Shown piece by piece: positions 18,561-26,331 of a stretch of DNA of 44,135 nucleotides. Location of the stretch: the NCBI GenBank assembly GCA_031253995.1, contig JAIRVG010000027.1:1-44135 (forward strand). The letters are read 5' to 3'. The position numbers were made by a program, and so were the translations under genes. The notes below the pieces were generated by a model. It was not told the DNA's origin and did no database searches. It saw nothing but the letters and a program-made list of their open reading frames with translations. Position 1 is the first letter of the stretch, and each line of letters begins with the position of its first letter. This stretch comes from Paucimonas sp. (GTDB taxonomy: Bacteria > Pseudomonadota > Gammaproteobacteria > Pseudomonadales > Pseudomonadaceae).

Positions 18561-19454
18561 CTACTGAGCCCAGGGGGGCGGAGGCTCTTCGCCCTTCACC
18601 GGTCCGCGCTCGGCTTCTTCGCGGCCTGCGCGGCGCCGGGCATCCTCGAACCTGGCCGCCTCGATCTCGCGCATCACGCCGCCCACGTCGGCGATGTGCT
18701 CGTCGTCCTTCCAGTTTCCGCTCAGGACGCTCTGGGGCAGCAATTTACCCTCCTGGTACAGCGCCCACATTTCCTTGGCATAGCGCGTCTGCTTCAGCTC
18801 CGGGGCAAAGCGCCCGAAGTAATGGGCCATGTTCGCCACGTCCCGTTCGAGCATGCTGAAGGCGTGGTTGTTGGCGGCGGCATCCACCGCCTGCGGCAGG
18901 TCGATGATCACCGGCCCGTCCGGGCCCAGCAGCACATTGAATTCAGACAGGTCGCCATGCACCAGCCCGGCGCACAGCATCAGCACGATCTGGCGAATGA
19001 TGAATGCGTGGTATTCACGGGCCTGGTCGGCCTCCAGGTGCACATCGTTGAGCCGCGGCGCGGCCTGTCCGTCGGCATCGGTGACCAGTTCCATCAACAG
19101 CACGCCATCGAGGAAGTCGAAGGGCCTGGGCACCCGCACTCCGGCACTGGCGAGACGGAACAGCGCCGCCACCTCGGCGTTCTGCCAGGCGTCCTCGGCC
19201 TCCTTGCGGCCATACTTCGAGCCCTTGGCCATGGCCCGGGCCTGGCGGCTGTTGCGGACCTTGCGGCCCTCCTGGTACTCGGCGGCCTGGCGGAAGCTGC
19301 GCTTGTCGGCCTCCTTGTAGACCTTGGCGCAACGCAGCTGGCGACCGCAGCGCACCACGTACACCGCCGCCTCCTTGCCACTCATGAGGGGGCGCAGCAC
19401 TTCGTCGACCAATCCGTCTTCGATCAGCGGTTCAATCCGTTTGGGAGTCTTCAT
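18561..19454 (-). CDS. RIO1-family serine protein kinase
   Basis: A 297-residue RIO kinase. The ATP-binding region holds MSGKEAAVYVVR (about 24-35), the catalytic loop is HGDLSEFNVL (about 165-174) and the metal-binding Asp is in IIDLPQAVD (about 183-191). The ends are charged, and the C-terminal tail is Glu/Pro-rich. RIO kinases act in ribosome maturation in eukaryotes and archaea; the bacterial role is unclear. It converges on cueR with only 4 bp between stop codons. Confidence 0.9.
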   Translation of the reverse strand: MKTPKRIEPLIEDGLVDEVLRPLMSGKEAAVYVVRCGRQLRCAKVYKEADKRSFRQAAEYQEGRKVRNSRQARAMAKGSKYGRKEAEDAWQNAEVAALFRLASAGVRVPRPFDFLDGVLLMELVTDADGQAAPRLNDVHLEADQAREYHAFIIRQIVLMLCAGLVHGDLSEFNVLLGPDGPVIIDLPQAVDAAANNHAFSMLERDVANMAHYFGRFAPELKQTRYAKEMWALYQEGKLLPQSVLSGNWKDDEHIADVGGVMREIEAARFEDARRRAGREEAERGPVKGEEPPPPWAQ

Positions 19455-19582
19455 CGGCTTTTGTTCTGGCTCCTGTCTGCCACTGCTGGAGATGCCTCTT
19501 CGGCGAGGCGCACACGATAGCTCAAGCGCCCTGTCGGTAACGGACCCGAATCAAAGGCAACTTGGTTTCAATTTACGTCAGT

Positions 19583-20374
19583 TCAGTCACGAAACAGTTC
19601 CCCGGGTGTCGCACCAAACAATCCCTTGAACGCGGCAATGTACGCCGAGGTGGAATCGTAACCGCATCCAAGTGCCGCCTGCGTGACGCTCTGGCCCTGC
19701 TCCAGGGCATCGAGTGACGACAGCAGGCGCATGCGCTGGCGCCAGGCGCGGAAGCTCAAGCCGGTCTCGCGCTGGAACAGGCGCATCAGGGTCTTCTCCG
19801 AACGCCCCAGGCGCTGCGCCCAGTGTTCCAGGGTGTAGCCCTGCTCCGGATTCGCCAGCAGGGTGTTGCACACCTCCAGCAGGCCGGGATGCTGCGGCAG
19901 CGGCAGGGAAAACCCCACCTCCGGCAAGCTGCGCAGTTGATCCAGCAAGACCCGCACCAGGTGCGCCTCGTCGCTGTCGCCTTCGGGGTACTCCACCGGG
20001 TACTGGCAGAACTGCTTGATCAGCTCTCGCGCCAGCGGCGTCACCTCCAGCACCCGGCAATTTCCCGGCGCCCAGTCCGAATCGCTGCTGCGCACGTAGA
20101 GGCTGCGCATTTCCGCGCGGGTCGAGGTGATCACCTCGTGCTCGACCCCGGCCGGCACCCACACGCCCCACTGCGGCGGCGCGAAGTAGCTGCCCTCGGC
20201 GGTATACACGCCGAGCACACCGCTGATGGCGTAGGAAAACTGCACCCAGTCATGCCGGTGGCGGGTCGTCCACGAGCCCGCACCCAGGCTTTCCGCGCGC
20301 GCATACAGCGGCCGCGGCAGGGCACTGAGGTCGGGAATCCGACGGGGTGAAGCGTTTTGTCCGTTACTCGGCAT
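19583..20374 (-). CDS. AraC-family regulator with cupin sensor domain
   Basis: A 263-residue regulator with an N-terminal cupin-like domain (HRHDWVQFSYAISGVL, about 39-54) and a C-terminal AraC DNA-binding domain at about 165-260 (TLEHWAQRLGRSEKTLMRLF). It belongs to the short cupin-AraC type that commonly regulates a divergent transporter. The SBF/BASS transporter gene starts 85 bp away in the opposite direction and is the likely target. Confidence 0.88.
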   Translation of the reverse strand: MPSNGQNASPRRIPDLSALPRPLYARAESLGAGSWTTRHRHDWVQFSYAISGVLGVYTAEGSYFAPPQWGVWVPAGVEHEVITSTRAEMRSLYVRSSDSDWAPGNCRVLEVTPLARELIKQFCQYPVEYPEGDSDEAHLVRVLLDQLRSLPEVGFSLPLPQHPGLLEVCNTLLANPEQGYTLEHWAQRLGRSEKTLMRLFQRETGLSFRAWRQRMRLLSSLDALEQGQSVTQAALGCGYDSTSAYIAAFKGLFGATPGELFRD

Positions 20375-20459
20375 CGCTTGGCCTTATGTCGCAAGACGGA
20401 AACTGCCATGCAGGTTAACGTCGCAGGCGATTATTACAAGATGATTCGAAGGTCCGCCT

Positions 20460-21482
20460 ATGCAAGCACTCAAGCACCTCAAGCGCGTGGTTACCGACTG
20501 GTTCCTCTGCGGCATGTTCCTCGCCACCTTCCTCGCCTGGCTGTTTCCCCGCTTCGGCGCAGCCGGCGGCGGGATGCACGCCGAGTACGTGATCAACATC
20601 GGCGTGTTCGTGGTGTTCTTCCTCCACGGCATCAACCTCTCCGGCGAACAGATCCGCCACGGCCTGAAGAACGTGCGCCTGCACATGATGGTGCAGGTCT
20701 TCACCTTCGTGGTCTTCCCGCTGCTGTGGCTGCTGGGCAAGACCGTATTCGGCACGCAGATCCCGGCCCTGCTGATGCTCGGCTTCCTCTACCTGTGCGC
20801 CCTGCCCTCGACCATCTCGTCCTCGGTGGCCCTGACCGGCAGCGCCGGCGGCAACGTGCCGGCGGCGATCCTCAATGCCAGCCTGTCCAGCGTGCTCGGC
20901 ATCTTCATCACCCCGTGGCTGTGCAGCCTGGTGGTGGGCAGCGGCAGCGACGGCATCGACCTCGGCGCCACCCTGCTCGACCTCTGCGGCCTGCTGCTCG
21001 CCCCGCTGCTGCTGGGCCAGGCGCTGCGGCCGTGGCTGGGCAAGTTCTTCGCCAAATACAAGCGCTACACCAGCGTGATGGACAAGCTGGTGATCCTGCT
21101 GCTGGTCTACGCCGCGTTCTGCAACTCGATGATGTCCGGCATGTGGCAGCAGCAGGGCCTGTCGGTGCTGGTCACCGCCTTCGTCGGCAGCGCCGTGATC
21201 CTGGCCCTGGTGCTGTGGCTGACCACCCGCACCGCCCGGGCCCTGAAGTTCAGCCGCCCGGACGAGATCGCCGCGGTGTTCTGCGCCAGCAAGAAGTCGC
21301 TGGCCGCCGGGGCACCCATGGCCGCGCTGATCTTCGGCGCGCACCCGGGGCTGGGCCTGATCCTGCTGCCGATCATGATCTACCACCCGCTGCAGCTGAT
21401 CGTCTGCTCGATCATGGCCGAAGCCTATTCGAGCAAGCGCGACGCGGCCCCGAAAGACGCCGGCCTGGTCAGCGCTCGATGA
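20460..21482 (+). CDS. SBF/BASS-like sodium symporter (bile acid:sodium symporter family, YfeH type)
   Basis: A 340-residue membrane protein with about nine or ten hydrophobic segments. The sequence LPSTISSSVALTGSAGGNVPAAI (about 120-142) matches the conserved core of the SBF-like family. The bacterial substrates are largely unknown and may be organic anions. The ATG has GAAGG upstream. It faces an AraC regulator, and its 3' end overlaps the convergent thiolase gene by 14 bp. Confidence 0.88.
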   Translation: MQALKHLKRVVTDWFLCGMFLATFLAWLFPRFGAAGGGMHAEYVINIGVFVVFFLHGINLSGEQIRHGLKNVRLHMMVQVFTFVVFPLLWLLGKTVFGTQIPALLMLGFLYLCALPSTISSSVALTGSAGGNVPAAILNASLSSVLGIFITPWLCSLVVGSGSDGIDLGATLLDLCGLLLAPLLLGQALRPWLGKFFAKYKRYTSVMDKLVILLLVYAAFCNSMMSGMWQQQGLSVLVTAFVGSAVILALVLWLTTRTARALKFSRPDEIAAVFCASKKSLAAGAPMAALIFGAHPGLGLILLPIMIYHPLQLIVCSIMAEAYSSKRDAAPKDAGLVSAR

Positions 21483-22746
21483 TCGCCGTCACCCCCTGAC
21501 CGCCCGCGGCGCAGATGGAAATCAGCCCGCGGCCCTGGCCAGCCTGGTCGAGCAGCTTGGCCAGGTTGGCCAGGATGCGCCCGCCAGTGGCGGCGAAGGG
21601 GTGGCCGGCCGCCAGCGAGCTGCCCTTCACGTTCAACTTGCTGCGATCGATGGCGCCCAACGGCTGCTCCAGGCCGAGGCGGTCGCGGCAGTAGTCCGGG
21701 TCTTCCCAGGCCTTGAGGGTGCACAGCACCTGGGCGGCGAAGGCCTCGTGGATCTCGTAGTAATCGAAGTCCTGCAAGCTCAGGCCATGCCGCGCCAGCA
21801 ACCGCGGCACCGCGTAGGCCGGCGCCATCAGCAGGCCCTCCTGGCCTTTGACGAAATCCACCGCTGCGGTCTCGCCATCCAGCAGGTAGGCCATCACCGG
21901 CAGGCCGCGCGCCTTCGCCCATTCTTCACTCGCCAGCAGCACCACCGACGCGCCATCGGTCAGCGGCGTGGAGTTGCCGGCGGTCAGGGTGCCCTTGTCG
22001 CTGCGCTCGAAGGCCGGTTTCAGGCTGGCGAGCTTTTCCAGGGTCAGGTCCGGGCGCAGGTTGTTGTCCCGGGTCAGGCCCTGGAACGGCGTGAGCAGGT
22101 CGTTGTGCCAGCCTTCGTGGTAGGCCGCCGCCATGTGCTGGTGACTGAGCAGGGCCAGTTCGTCCTGCGCCTGCCGGTCGATGCCCCAATGCTGGGCCAT
22201 CAGCTCGCAGTGCTGGCCCATGGACAACCCGGTGCGGGGTTCGCCGTTGCGCGGGAACTCGGGCTTCAGGTCGCCGGGGCGCAGCTTGAGCAGGGCCTTG
22301 AGCTTGTCGGCCGTGGTCTTGCCGCGATTGGCCTCCAGCAGCACCCGGCGCAGGCCCTCGCCTACCGCGATGGGCGCATCCGAGGTGGTGTCGACGCCGC
22401 CGGCGATGCCACAGTCGATCTGCCCCAGGGCGATCTTGTTCGCCACCAGCAGCGCCGCTTCCAGCCCGGTGCCGCAAGCTTGCTGGATGTCATAGGCCGG
22501 GGTCTGCGGCGACAGCCGTGAGCCGAGCACGCATTCGCGGGTCAGGTTGAGATCCCGGGCGTGCTTGAGCACCGCCCCCGCCGCCACTTCGCCCAGGCGC
22601 TGGCCGTGCAGGCCGAAGCGCTCGATCAGCCCTTCCAGCGCGGCGGTCAGCATCATCTGGTTGCTGGCCTTGGCATAAGGCCCATTGGAGCGGGCGAAGG
22701 GGATTCGATTGCCGCCGATGATCGCGACCCGTCGCAAAACTCGCAT
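21469..22746 (-). CDS. acetyl-CoA C-acyltransferase (thiolase, FadI/FadA2-like)
   Basis: A 425-residue thiolase that cleaves or condenses 3-oxoacyl-CoA with CoA. The nucleophile Cys lies in QQACGTGLEAA (about residue 92), the His in EIHEAFAAQ (about 345) and the second Cys in CAAGGQG (about 415). The ATG at 22746 has AAGGAA upstream; the preceding TTG is less likely. It is divergent from the FabG4-like and MaoC-like genes across 117 bp, so a shared fatty-acid or related beta-oxidation role is likely. Confidence 0.9.
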   Translation of the reverse strand: MRVLRRVAIIGGNRIPFARSNGPYAKASNQMMLTAALEGLIERFGLHGQRLGEVAAGAVLKHARDLNLTRECVLGSRLSPQTPAYDIQQACGTGLEAALLVANKIALGQIDCGIAGGVDTTSDAPIAVGEGLRRVLLEANRGKTTADKLKALLKLRPGDLKPEFPRNGEPRTGLSMGQHCELMAQHWGIDRQAQDELALLSHQHMAAAYHEGWHNDLLTPFQGLTRDNNLRPDLTLEKLASLKPAFERSDKGTLTAGNSTPLTDGASVVLLASEEWAKARGLPVMAYLLDGETAAVDFVKGQEGLLMAPAYAVPRLLARHGLSLQDFDYYEIHEAFAAQVLCTLKAWEDPDYCRDRLGLEQPLGAIDRSKLNVKGSSLAAGHPFAATGGRILANLAKLLDQAGQGRGLISICAAGGQGVTAIIER

Positions 22747-22863
22747 CAAGACATTCCTTTTTCGCGAAATAGACGCCTACAGAGTAGGACTTTTTTCCCG
22801 GTTCGAACGACCAACGGCCGATCATGGTCCACACTTTGGGGCTTATTTCACGGAGACGACCTT

Positions 22864-24216
22864 ATGAGCGACCGCTATATCAACTTCGCCAACTCCGATC
22901 TCGGCCGGCGCGTGGTGGGGGCTGTCGGCCTGCCGGCGCCTGCTCGCCTGGAGCGTTGGGAAGCCGGGCGGCTGCGGCCGGTGGAGGGCGCCCTGTTGCT
23001 CGGCGGCGGCCCGCTGGCGGCGAAGGTGGCGGGGTTTTCCAGCCGGCTCACCAGCGAGGTCTACGGTTTCGCCGACGAGGGCCTGGGCCTGCCGGCCTGG
23101 GTCGCCGGGCTGGGCAGCAAGCTCAAGGCGGTGGTCTTCGATGCCAGTGCGCTGGCCGATATCGATCAGCTCAAGCAGCTGCGCGAATTCTTCCAGCCCC
23201 TGCTGCGCAGCCTCGACCGCTGCGCCCATGTGGTGATCCTCGGGCGCGCCCCGGAGCATCTCGACGACATCCTGGCCCGGGTCGCCCAGCGCGCCCTGGA
23301 AGGATTCGCCCGGTCGCTGGCCAAGGAGCTGCGTAGCGGCGGCACCCTGCAATTGCTGTATGTGGCGCCGGAGGCGGAAGACCAGCTGGAAGGCGCGCTG
23401 CGCTTCTTCCTGTCACCGAAAAGTGCCTTCATCAGCGGCCAGGCCCTGCGCCTGGAAGCCTGCCCGTCGCAGGTCCAGGACTGGACCCGCCCGCTGGCCG
23501 GGCGCAAGGCCCTGGTGACCGGCGCCGCCCGTGGCATCGGCGCGGCCATCGCCGAGACCCTGGCCCGTGACGGCGCCGAGATCGTCCTGCTCGACGTGCC
23601 GCAAGTTGCCGACGACCTCAAGGCCCTGGCCGAACGCCTCGGCGGCCGCGCCCTGCCCCTGGATATCTGCGCAAGCGACGCCGCCGCGCAACTGCTCGAA
23701 GGGCTGCCGGACGGCATCGACATCGTGGTGCACAACGCCGGCATCACCCGCGACAAGACCCTGGCCAACATGACCCCGGAATACTGGGACTCGGTGCTGG
23801 CGGTAAACCTCAAGGCCCCGGCGGTGCTGACCCAGGCCCTGGTCGACGGCGGCGCCCTGCACGACCACGGGCGCATCGTGCTGATGGCCTCCATCAGCGG
23901 CATCGCCGGCAATCGTGGCCAGTCCAACTACGCGGCGAGCAAGGCCGGGCTGATCGGCCTGGCGCAGGCCTGGGCGCCGCTGCTGGCCGAGCGTGGCGCC
24001 AGTATCAACGCGGTGGCGCCGGGCTTTATCGAAACCCGCATGACTGCCGCCATCCCGTTCACCCTGCGTGAAGCCGGGCGGCGCATGAGTTCACTGGGCC
24101 AGGGCGGCCTGCCCCAGGACGTCGCCGAGGCCGTGGCCTGGCTGGCGCAGCCGGGCAGCGGCGCGGTCAACGGCCAGGTGCTGCGCGTCTGCGGCCAGGC
24201 GGTGATGGGAGCCTGA
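22864..24216 (+). CDS. high-molecular-weight 3-oxoacyl-[ACP/CoA] reductase (FabG4-like)
   Basis: A 450-residue two-domain protein. Residues about 1-205 form a degenerate flavodoxin-like domain and about 210-450 form a complete SDR: cofactor motif GAARGIGAA (about 219-227), HNAGI, then catalytic Ser in SISGI and YAASK. This architecture is that of HMwFabG/FabG4, which reduces 3-oxoacyl-CoA or -ACP. The ATG follows GGAGACGAC. It is followed 2 bp later by the MaoC-like gene and faces the thiolase, matching the FadA2-FabG4-HtdX grouping known in mycobacteria. Confidence 0.9.
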   Translation: MSDRYINFANSDLGRRVVGAVGLPAPARLERWEAGRLRPVEGALLLGGGPLAAKVAGFSSRLTSEVYGFADEGLGLPAWVAGLGSKLKAVVFDASALADIDQLKQLREFFQPLLRSLDRCAHVVILGRAPEHLDDILARVAQRALEGFARSLAKELRSGGTLQLLYVAPEAEDQLEGALRFFLSPKSAFISGQALRLEACPSQVQDWTRPLAGRKALVTGAARGIGAAIAETLARDGAEIVLLDVPQVADDLKALAERLGGRALPLDICASDAAAQLLEGLPDGIDIVVHNAGITRDKTLANMTPEYWDSVLAVNLKAPAVLTQALVDGGALHDHGRIVLMASISGIAGNRGQSNYAASKAGLIGLAQAWAPLLAERGASINAVAPGFIETRMTAAIPFTLREAGRRMSSLGQGGLPQDVAEAVAWLAQPGSGAVNGQVLRVCGQAVMGA

Positions 24217-24218
24217 CG

Positions 24219-25070
24219 ATGACCCAGACCTGGCACGACCTCGGGACTACCGCCGGCCTTTCCGGGCTGTACCTGAAGGCAGCGAGCAAACGCAAGATCA
24301 GCGGCGACAGCCTGCCCGGCTACGGTTTGCGGTGCGGGATCAATGTCGACGAACGCAACCTCGACGCCTACCGCAAGCTCTGCCTGTTCACCCATGACGG
24401 GCGCCTGCCGCCGACTTATCCACATGTGATGGCCTTCGCCTTGCAGATGCAGTTGCTCACGGCGAAGGATTTTCCCTTCCCGCTGCTGGGTCTGGTGCAT
24501 CTGGGCAATCGCATCCGCGTGCTGCGGCCGCTGGGCGGGATTTCGCGGCTGCGCTTCGCGGTGTCTGTGGATAACCTGCAGCCCCATGAGAAAGGCGCGA
24601 CCTTCGACCTGCGCACCGATGCCGAGGATGGCCTGGGGCTGATCTGGTCGGAGAGCAGCCGCATGTTGTGTCGCGGGATGAAGCTGGAAGGCTCGGTAGC
24701 CGAGGTGACGGTGGACGAACCGCTGGCGATGAGCGAGCTGACGCGCTGGTACGCCGACACGGATATCGGCCGGCATTACGCGAAGGTATGCGGCGACTAC
24801 AACCCGATCCACCTGAGTGCAATGAGCGCGAAGCTGTTCGGTTTTCCCCAGGCCATCGCCCATGGCATGTGGAGCAAGGCCATGGCCATGGCCCATCTGC
24901 GCGGGCACCTGCCGCGCAGCGGGTATGAGGTGGCGGTGGAATTCCACAAGCCGGTGCGGTTGCCCAGCGAGGTGATCCTCGATTGCAGCGCCGAGGCGCC
25001 GAGCGGGCAGTTCCGGTTGAGTGGGCATGGGGGGTTGGTGCATATGAGCGGGGGCTGGCAGCCGTCGTAG
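24219..25070 (+). CDS. MaoC-like enoyl-CoA hydratase / dehydratase (HtdX-like)
   Basis: A 283-residue double hot-dog protein. The hydratase-2 motif YAKVCGDYNPIH (about 186-197) is complete, with Asp and His catalytic residues. The N-terminal half lacks the motif, as in HtdX-type proteins. It should hydrate 2-enoyl-CoA or dehydrate (3R)-hydroxyacyl thioesters, partnering the FabG4-like reductase 2 bp upstream. The last codons (Pro-Ser-stop) lie inside a copy of a dispersed repeat starting at 25059, so the C-terminus may have been altered by repeat insertion. Confidence 0.88.
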   Translation: MTQTWHDLGTTAGLSGLYLKAASKRKISGDSLPGYGLRCGINVDERNLDAYRKLCLFTHDGRLPPTYPHVMAFALQMQLLTAKDFPFPLLGLVHLGNRIRVLRPLGGISRLRFAVSVDNLQPHEKGATFDLRTDAEDGLGLIWSESSRMLCRGMKLEGSVAEVTVDEPLAMSELTRWYADTDIGRHYAKVCGDYNPIHLSAMSAKLFGFPQAIAHGMWSKAMAMAHLRGHLPRSGYEVAVEFHKPVRLPSEVILDCSAEAPSGQFRLSGHGGLVHMSGGWQPS

Positions 25071-25156
25071 AACCTGAATACCGGTTTTGCCTGACACACC
25101 GCATACACCGGTTTTACGGCCGCTGCGCGCCCGATCGCGGCTGAAGCCGCTCCCAC
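25059..25156. repeat. dispersed REP-linked repeat, copy 1
   Basis: This 98-bp segment resembles 35520-35632. Both begin CAGCCGTCGTA, share CCTGACACACCGCA, continue through a GGTTTTA-GGCCGC block and end in a REP arm (CCGCTCCCAC). Copy 1 begins inside the MaoC-like gene and provides its TAG stop. Confidence 0.82.
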
Positions 25157-25267
25157 GCCGACCGCACTGGATCAAACCCGGCCTGCTTGCACTGAAAGAC
25201 ACTTGGGGATAGATTCCCTCCGTCGCCGACGCATTGGCGATTCGACCTTGGCCGGTCGGAAACGAAG

Positions 25268-25306
25268 GGCGCAGCAGCGCCAAACTTCATCGCGGGCGCT
25301 TTTTTT
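25268..25306 (+). promoter_or_regulatory. possible transcription attenuator in the leader of the small gene at 25455
   Basis: Arm GCGCC at 25277-25281 can pair either with GGCGC at 25268-25272 (4-nt loop) or with GGCGC at 25295-25299 (13-nt loop). The second pairing is followed at once by seven T residues (25300-25306), the form of an intrinsic terminator; the first would prevent it. About 40 bp further on, ACACC-TTCG-GGTGT (25344-25357) forms a UUCG-capped hairpin. The roughly 240-nt leader precedes the gene at 25455. Whether it acts as a riboswitch or attenuator is inference. Confidence 0.45.
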
Positions 25307-25454
25307 GTGCCTGCGATGTCGTGTCATGGCGGTGGTGCGCGGGACACCTTCGGGTGTGCCGGGCCCCTTTCGTCCCGGTCGGCCAACCCGTGTACCGCTG
25401 CCACCTCAACTCGCTTGGCCGCGAACGGTGGTGGATTCATAACGAAAGGAACTC

Positions 25455-25793
25455 ATGCATGACCACTGGAAGTCCGTTCAGGATCCCCGTATCCGCTCTC
25501 CCCCGGCTGCTTTTCCCAGCCACTCTCCTCAAAACTTCATCCAATCCGCGGAACAGGCAGGTGCAGCCATGACCCTGCACGAGCGTCTGTCCTCCATTCA
25601 GGAGTTCGTCTGGACCATCGAGCTGCTCGGCGAAGCATTGGTCCAGCTCGATGAGTATCAGGAAAAAGATGATCAGCCACTGCTCAACATGCGCGGCACT
25701 GCCGGCATCCATCAGGCGATCCGCACGATCAGTCGCCAGGCGGGTGAACTGTGTGGCGGGTTGCTGGATGGGGGAGCATGGCCAGACAGCTGA
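25455..25793 (+). CDS. small hypothetical protein with structured leader
   Basis: A 112-residue protein, ATG at 25455 after AAAGGAACTC. The C-terminal part from about residue 39 (MTLHERLSSIQEFVWTIELL) is helical and acidic, while the N-terminal part is Pro/Ser-rich and could be non-essential; an alternative start is ATG at 25569. No family is recognised. It lies at the edge of the repeat/IS patch. Confidence 0.55.
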   Translation: MHDHWKSVQDPRIRSPPAAFPSHSPQNFIQSAEQAGAAMTLHERLSSIQEFVWTIELLGEALVQLDEYQEKDDQPLLNMRGTAGIHQAIRTISRQAGELCGGLLDGGAWPDS

Positions 25794-25920
25794 ACCGTAG
25801 CTGTTGCTGATGGCCTCAACGTTGGCAAGGCTCCCACAGGGGGCGCGGCGTACACCTTGTGGGAGCAACTGTCTTCTTTGGGCTGGTGCTGGTTATTGTG
25901 TGTTGATCCATTGGTGATGG

Positions 25921-25969
25921 TGACGCTGAGTCACCTTTTCGCCCCTCCGGCACCCACTTTTGAAAAGCG
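25921..25969. repeat. inverted repeat copy A flanking the IS481 patch
   Basis: TGACGCTGAGTCACCTTTTC to start, ending CCACTTTTGAAAAGCG. It is nearly identical, inverted, to 27608-27657 on the other side of the IS, with a short length difference near the middle (CCCTCC against CCTTAC plus one base). The pair bounds about 1.74 kb. Confidence 0.85.
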
Positions 25970-25983
25970 TGTATGGACTGGAC

Positions 25984-26018
25984 ACATGGTGGACAGGTGT
26001 ACGGAGACATGGTGGACA
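25984..26018. repeat. tandem ACATGGTGGACA motif, IS481-end-like
   Basis: Two identical 12-mers ACATGGTGGACA at 25984-25995 and 26007-26018, 23 bp apart. IS481-family ends commonly hold repeated motifs like this, and the intact IS here has the same two-motif design with different sequence. No transposase gene goes with it, so it may be the remnant end of another element. Confidence 0.45.
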
Positions 26019-26288
26019 CTTTTCGCTGCGCTCTTGCCGGGCGAGGGTGTTCTCAGGGAGGGTGGTGGCTGCGCTCTGGATTTTTGCTTTTGCTTTGCTT
26101 TTGATCTGGCTCTTGATCTGCCCGCGACATCAGGAGGCTGAGTGGAGCGCTGATGGAGGGGGTGGAGGGCCATGGATGGCCCGGAAAGCGCCATAGGGCA
26201 GGAGCCCGTATGGCGCGGCCCCCGGAATCAACGCGGAGGGAGGGAACCCGTAGCGAAGCGTAGGGCCGGATGCAGGAGCGTGTACGGA

Positions 26289-26331
26289 TCACCCACATGG
26301 GTTACAAAAAAGTGCACTCACATAGGTAACA
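26289..26331. repeat. left terminal inverted repeat of the IS481 element
   Basis: Starts TCACCCACATGGGTTACAAA and matches the other end inverted at 40 of 43 positions. It contains the stop codon of the transposase gene. Confidence 0.88.

Larger units (their letters stand above)
25794..26288. other. gene-free patch of repeat and insertion-sequence debris
   Basis: About 495 bp with no credible gene. It holds REP-like fragments (CTCCCACAGG and TTGTGGGAGC around 25830-25866), copy A of an inverted repeat (25921-25969), a tandem IS481-end-like motif (25984-26018) and a GC-rich stretch. The 3' end abuts the IS481 element. Confidence 0.6.
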
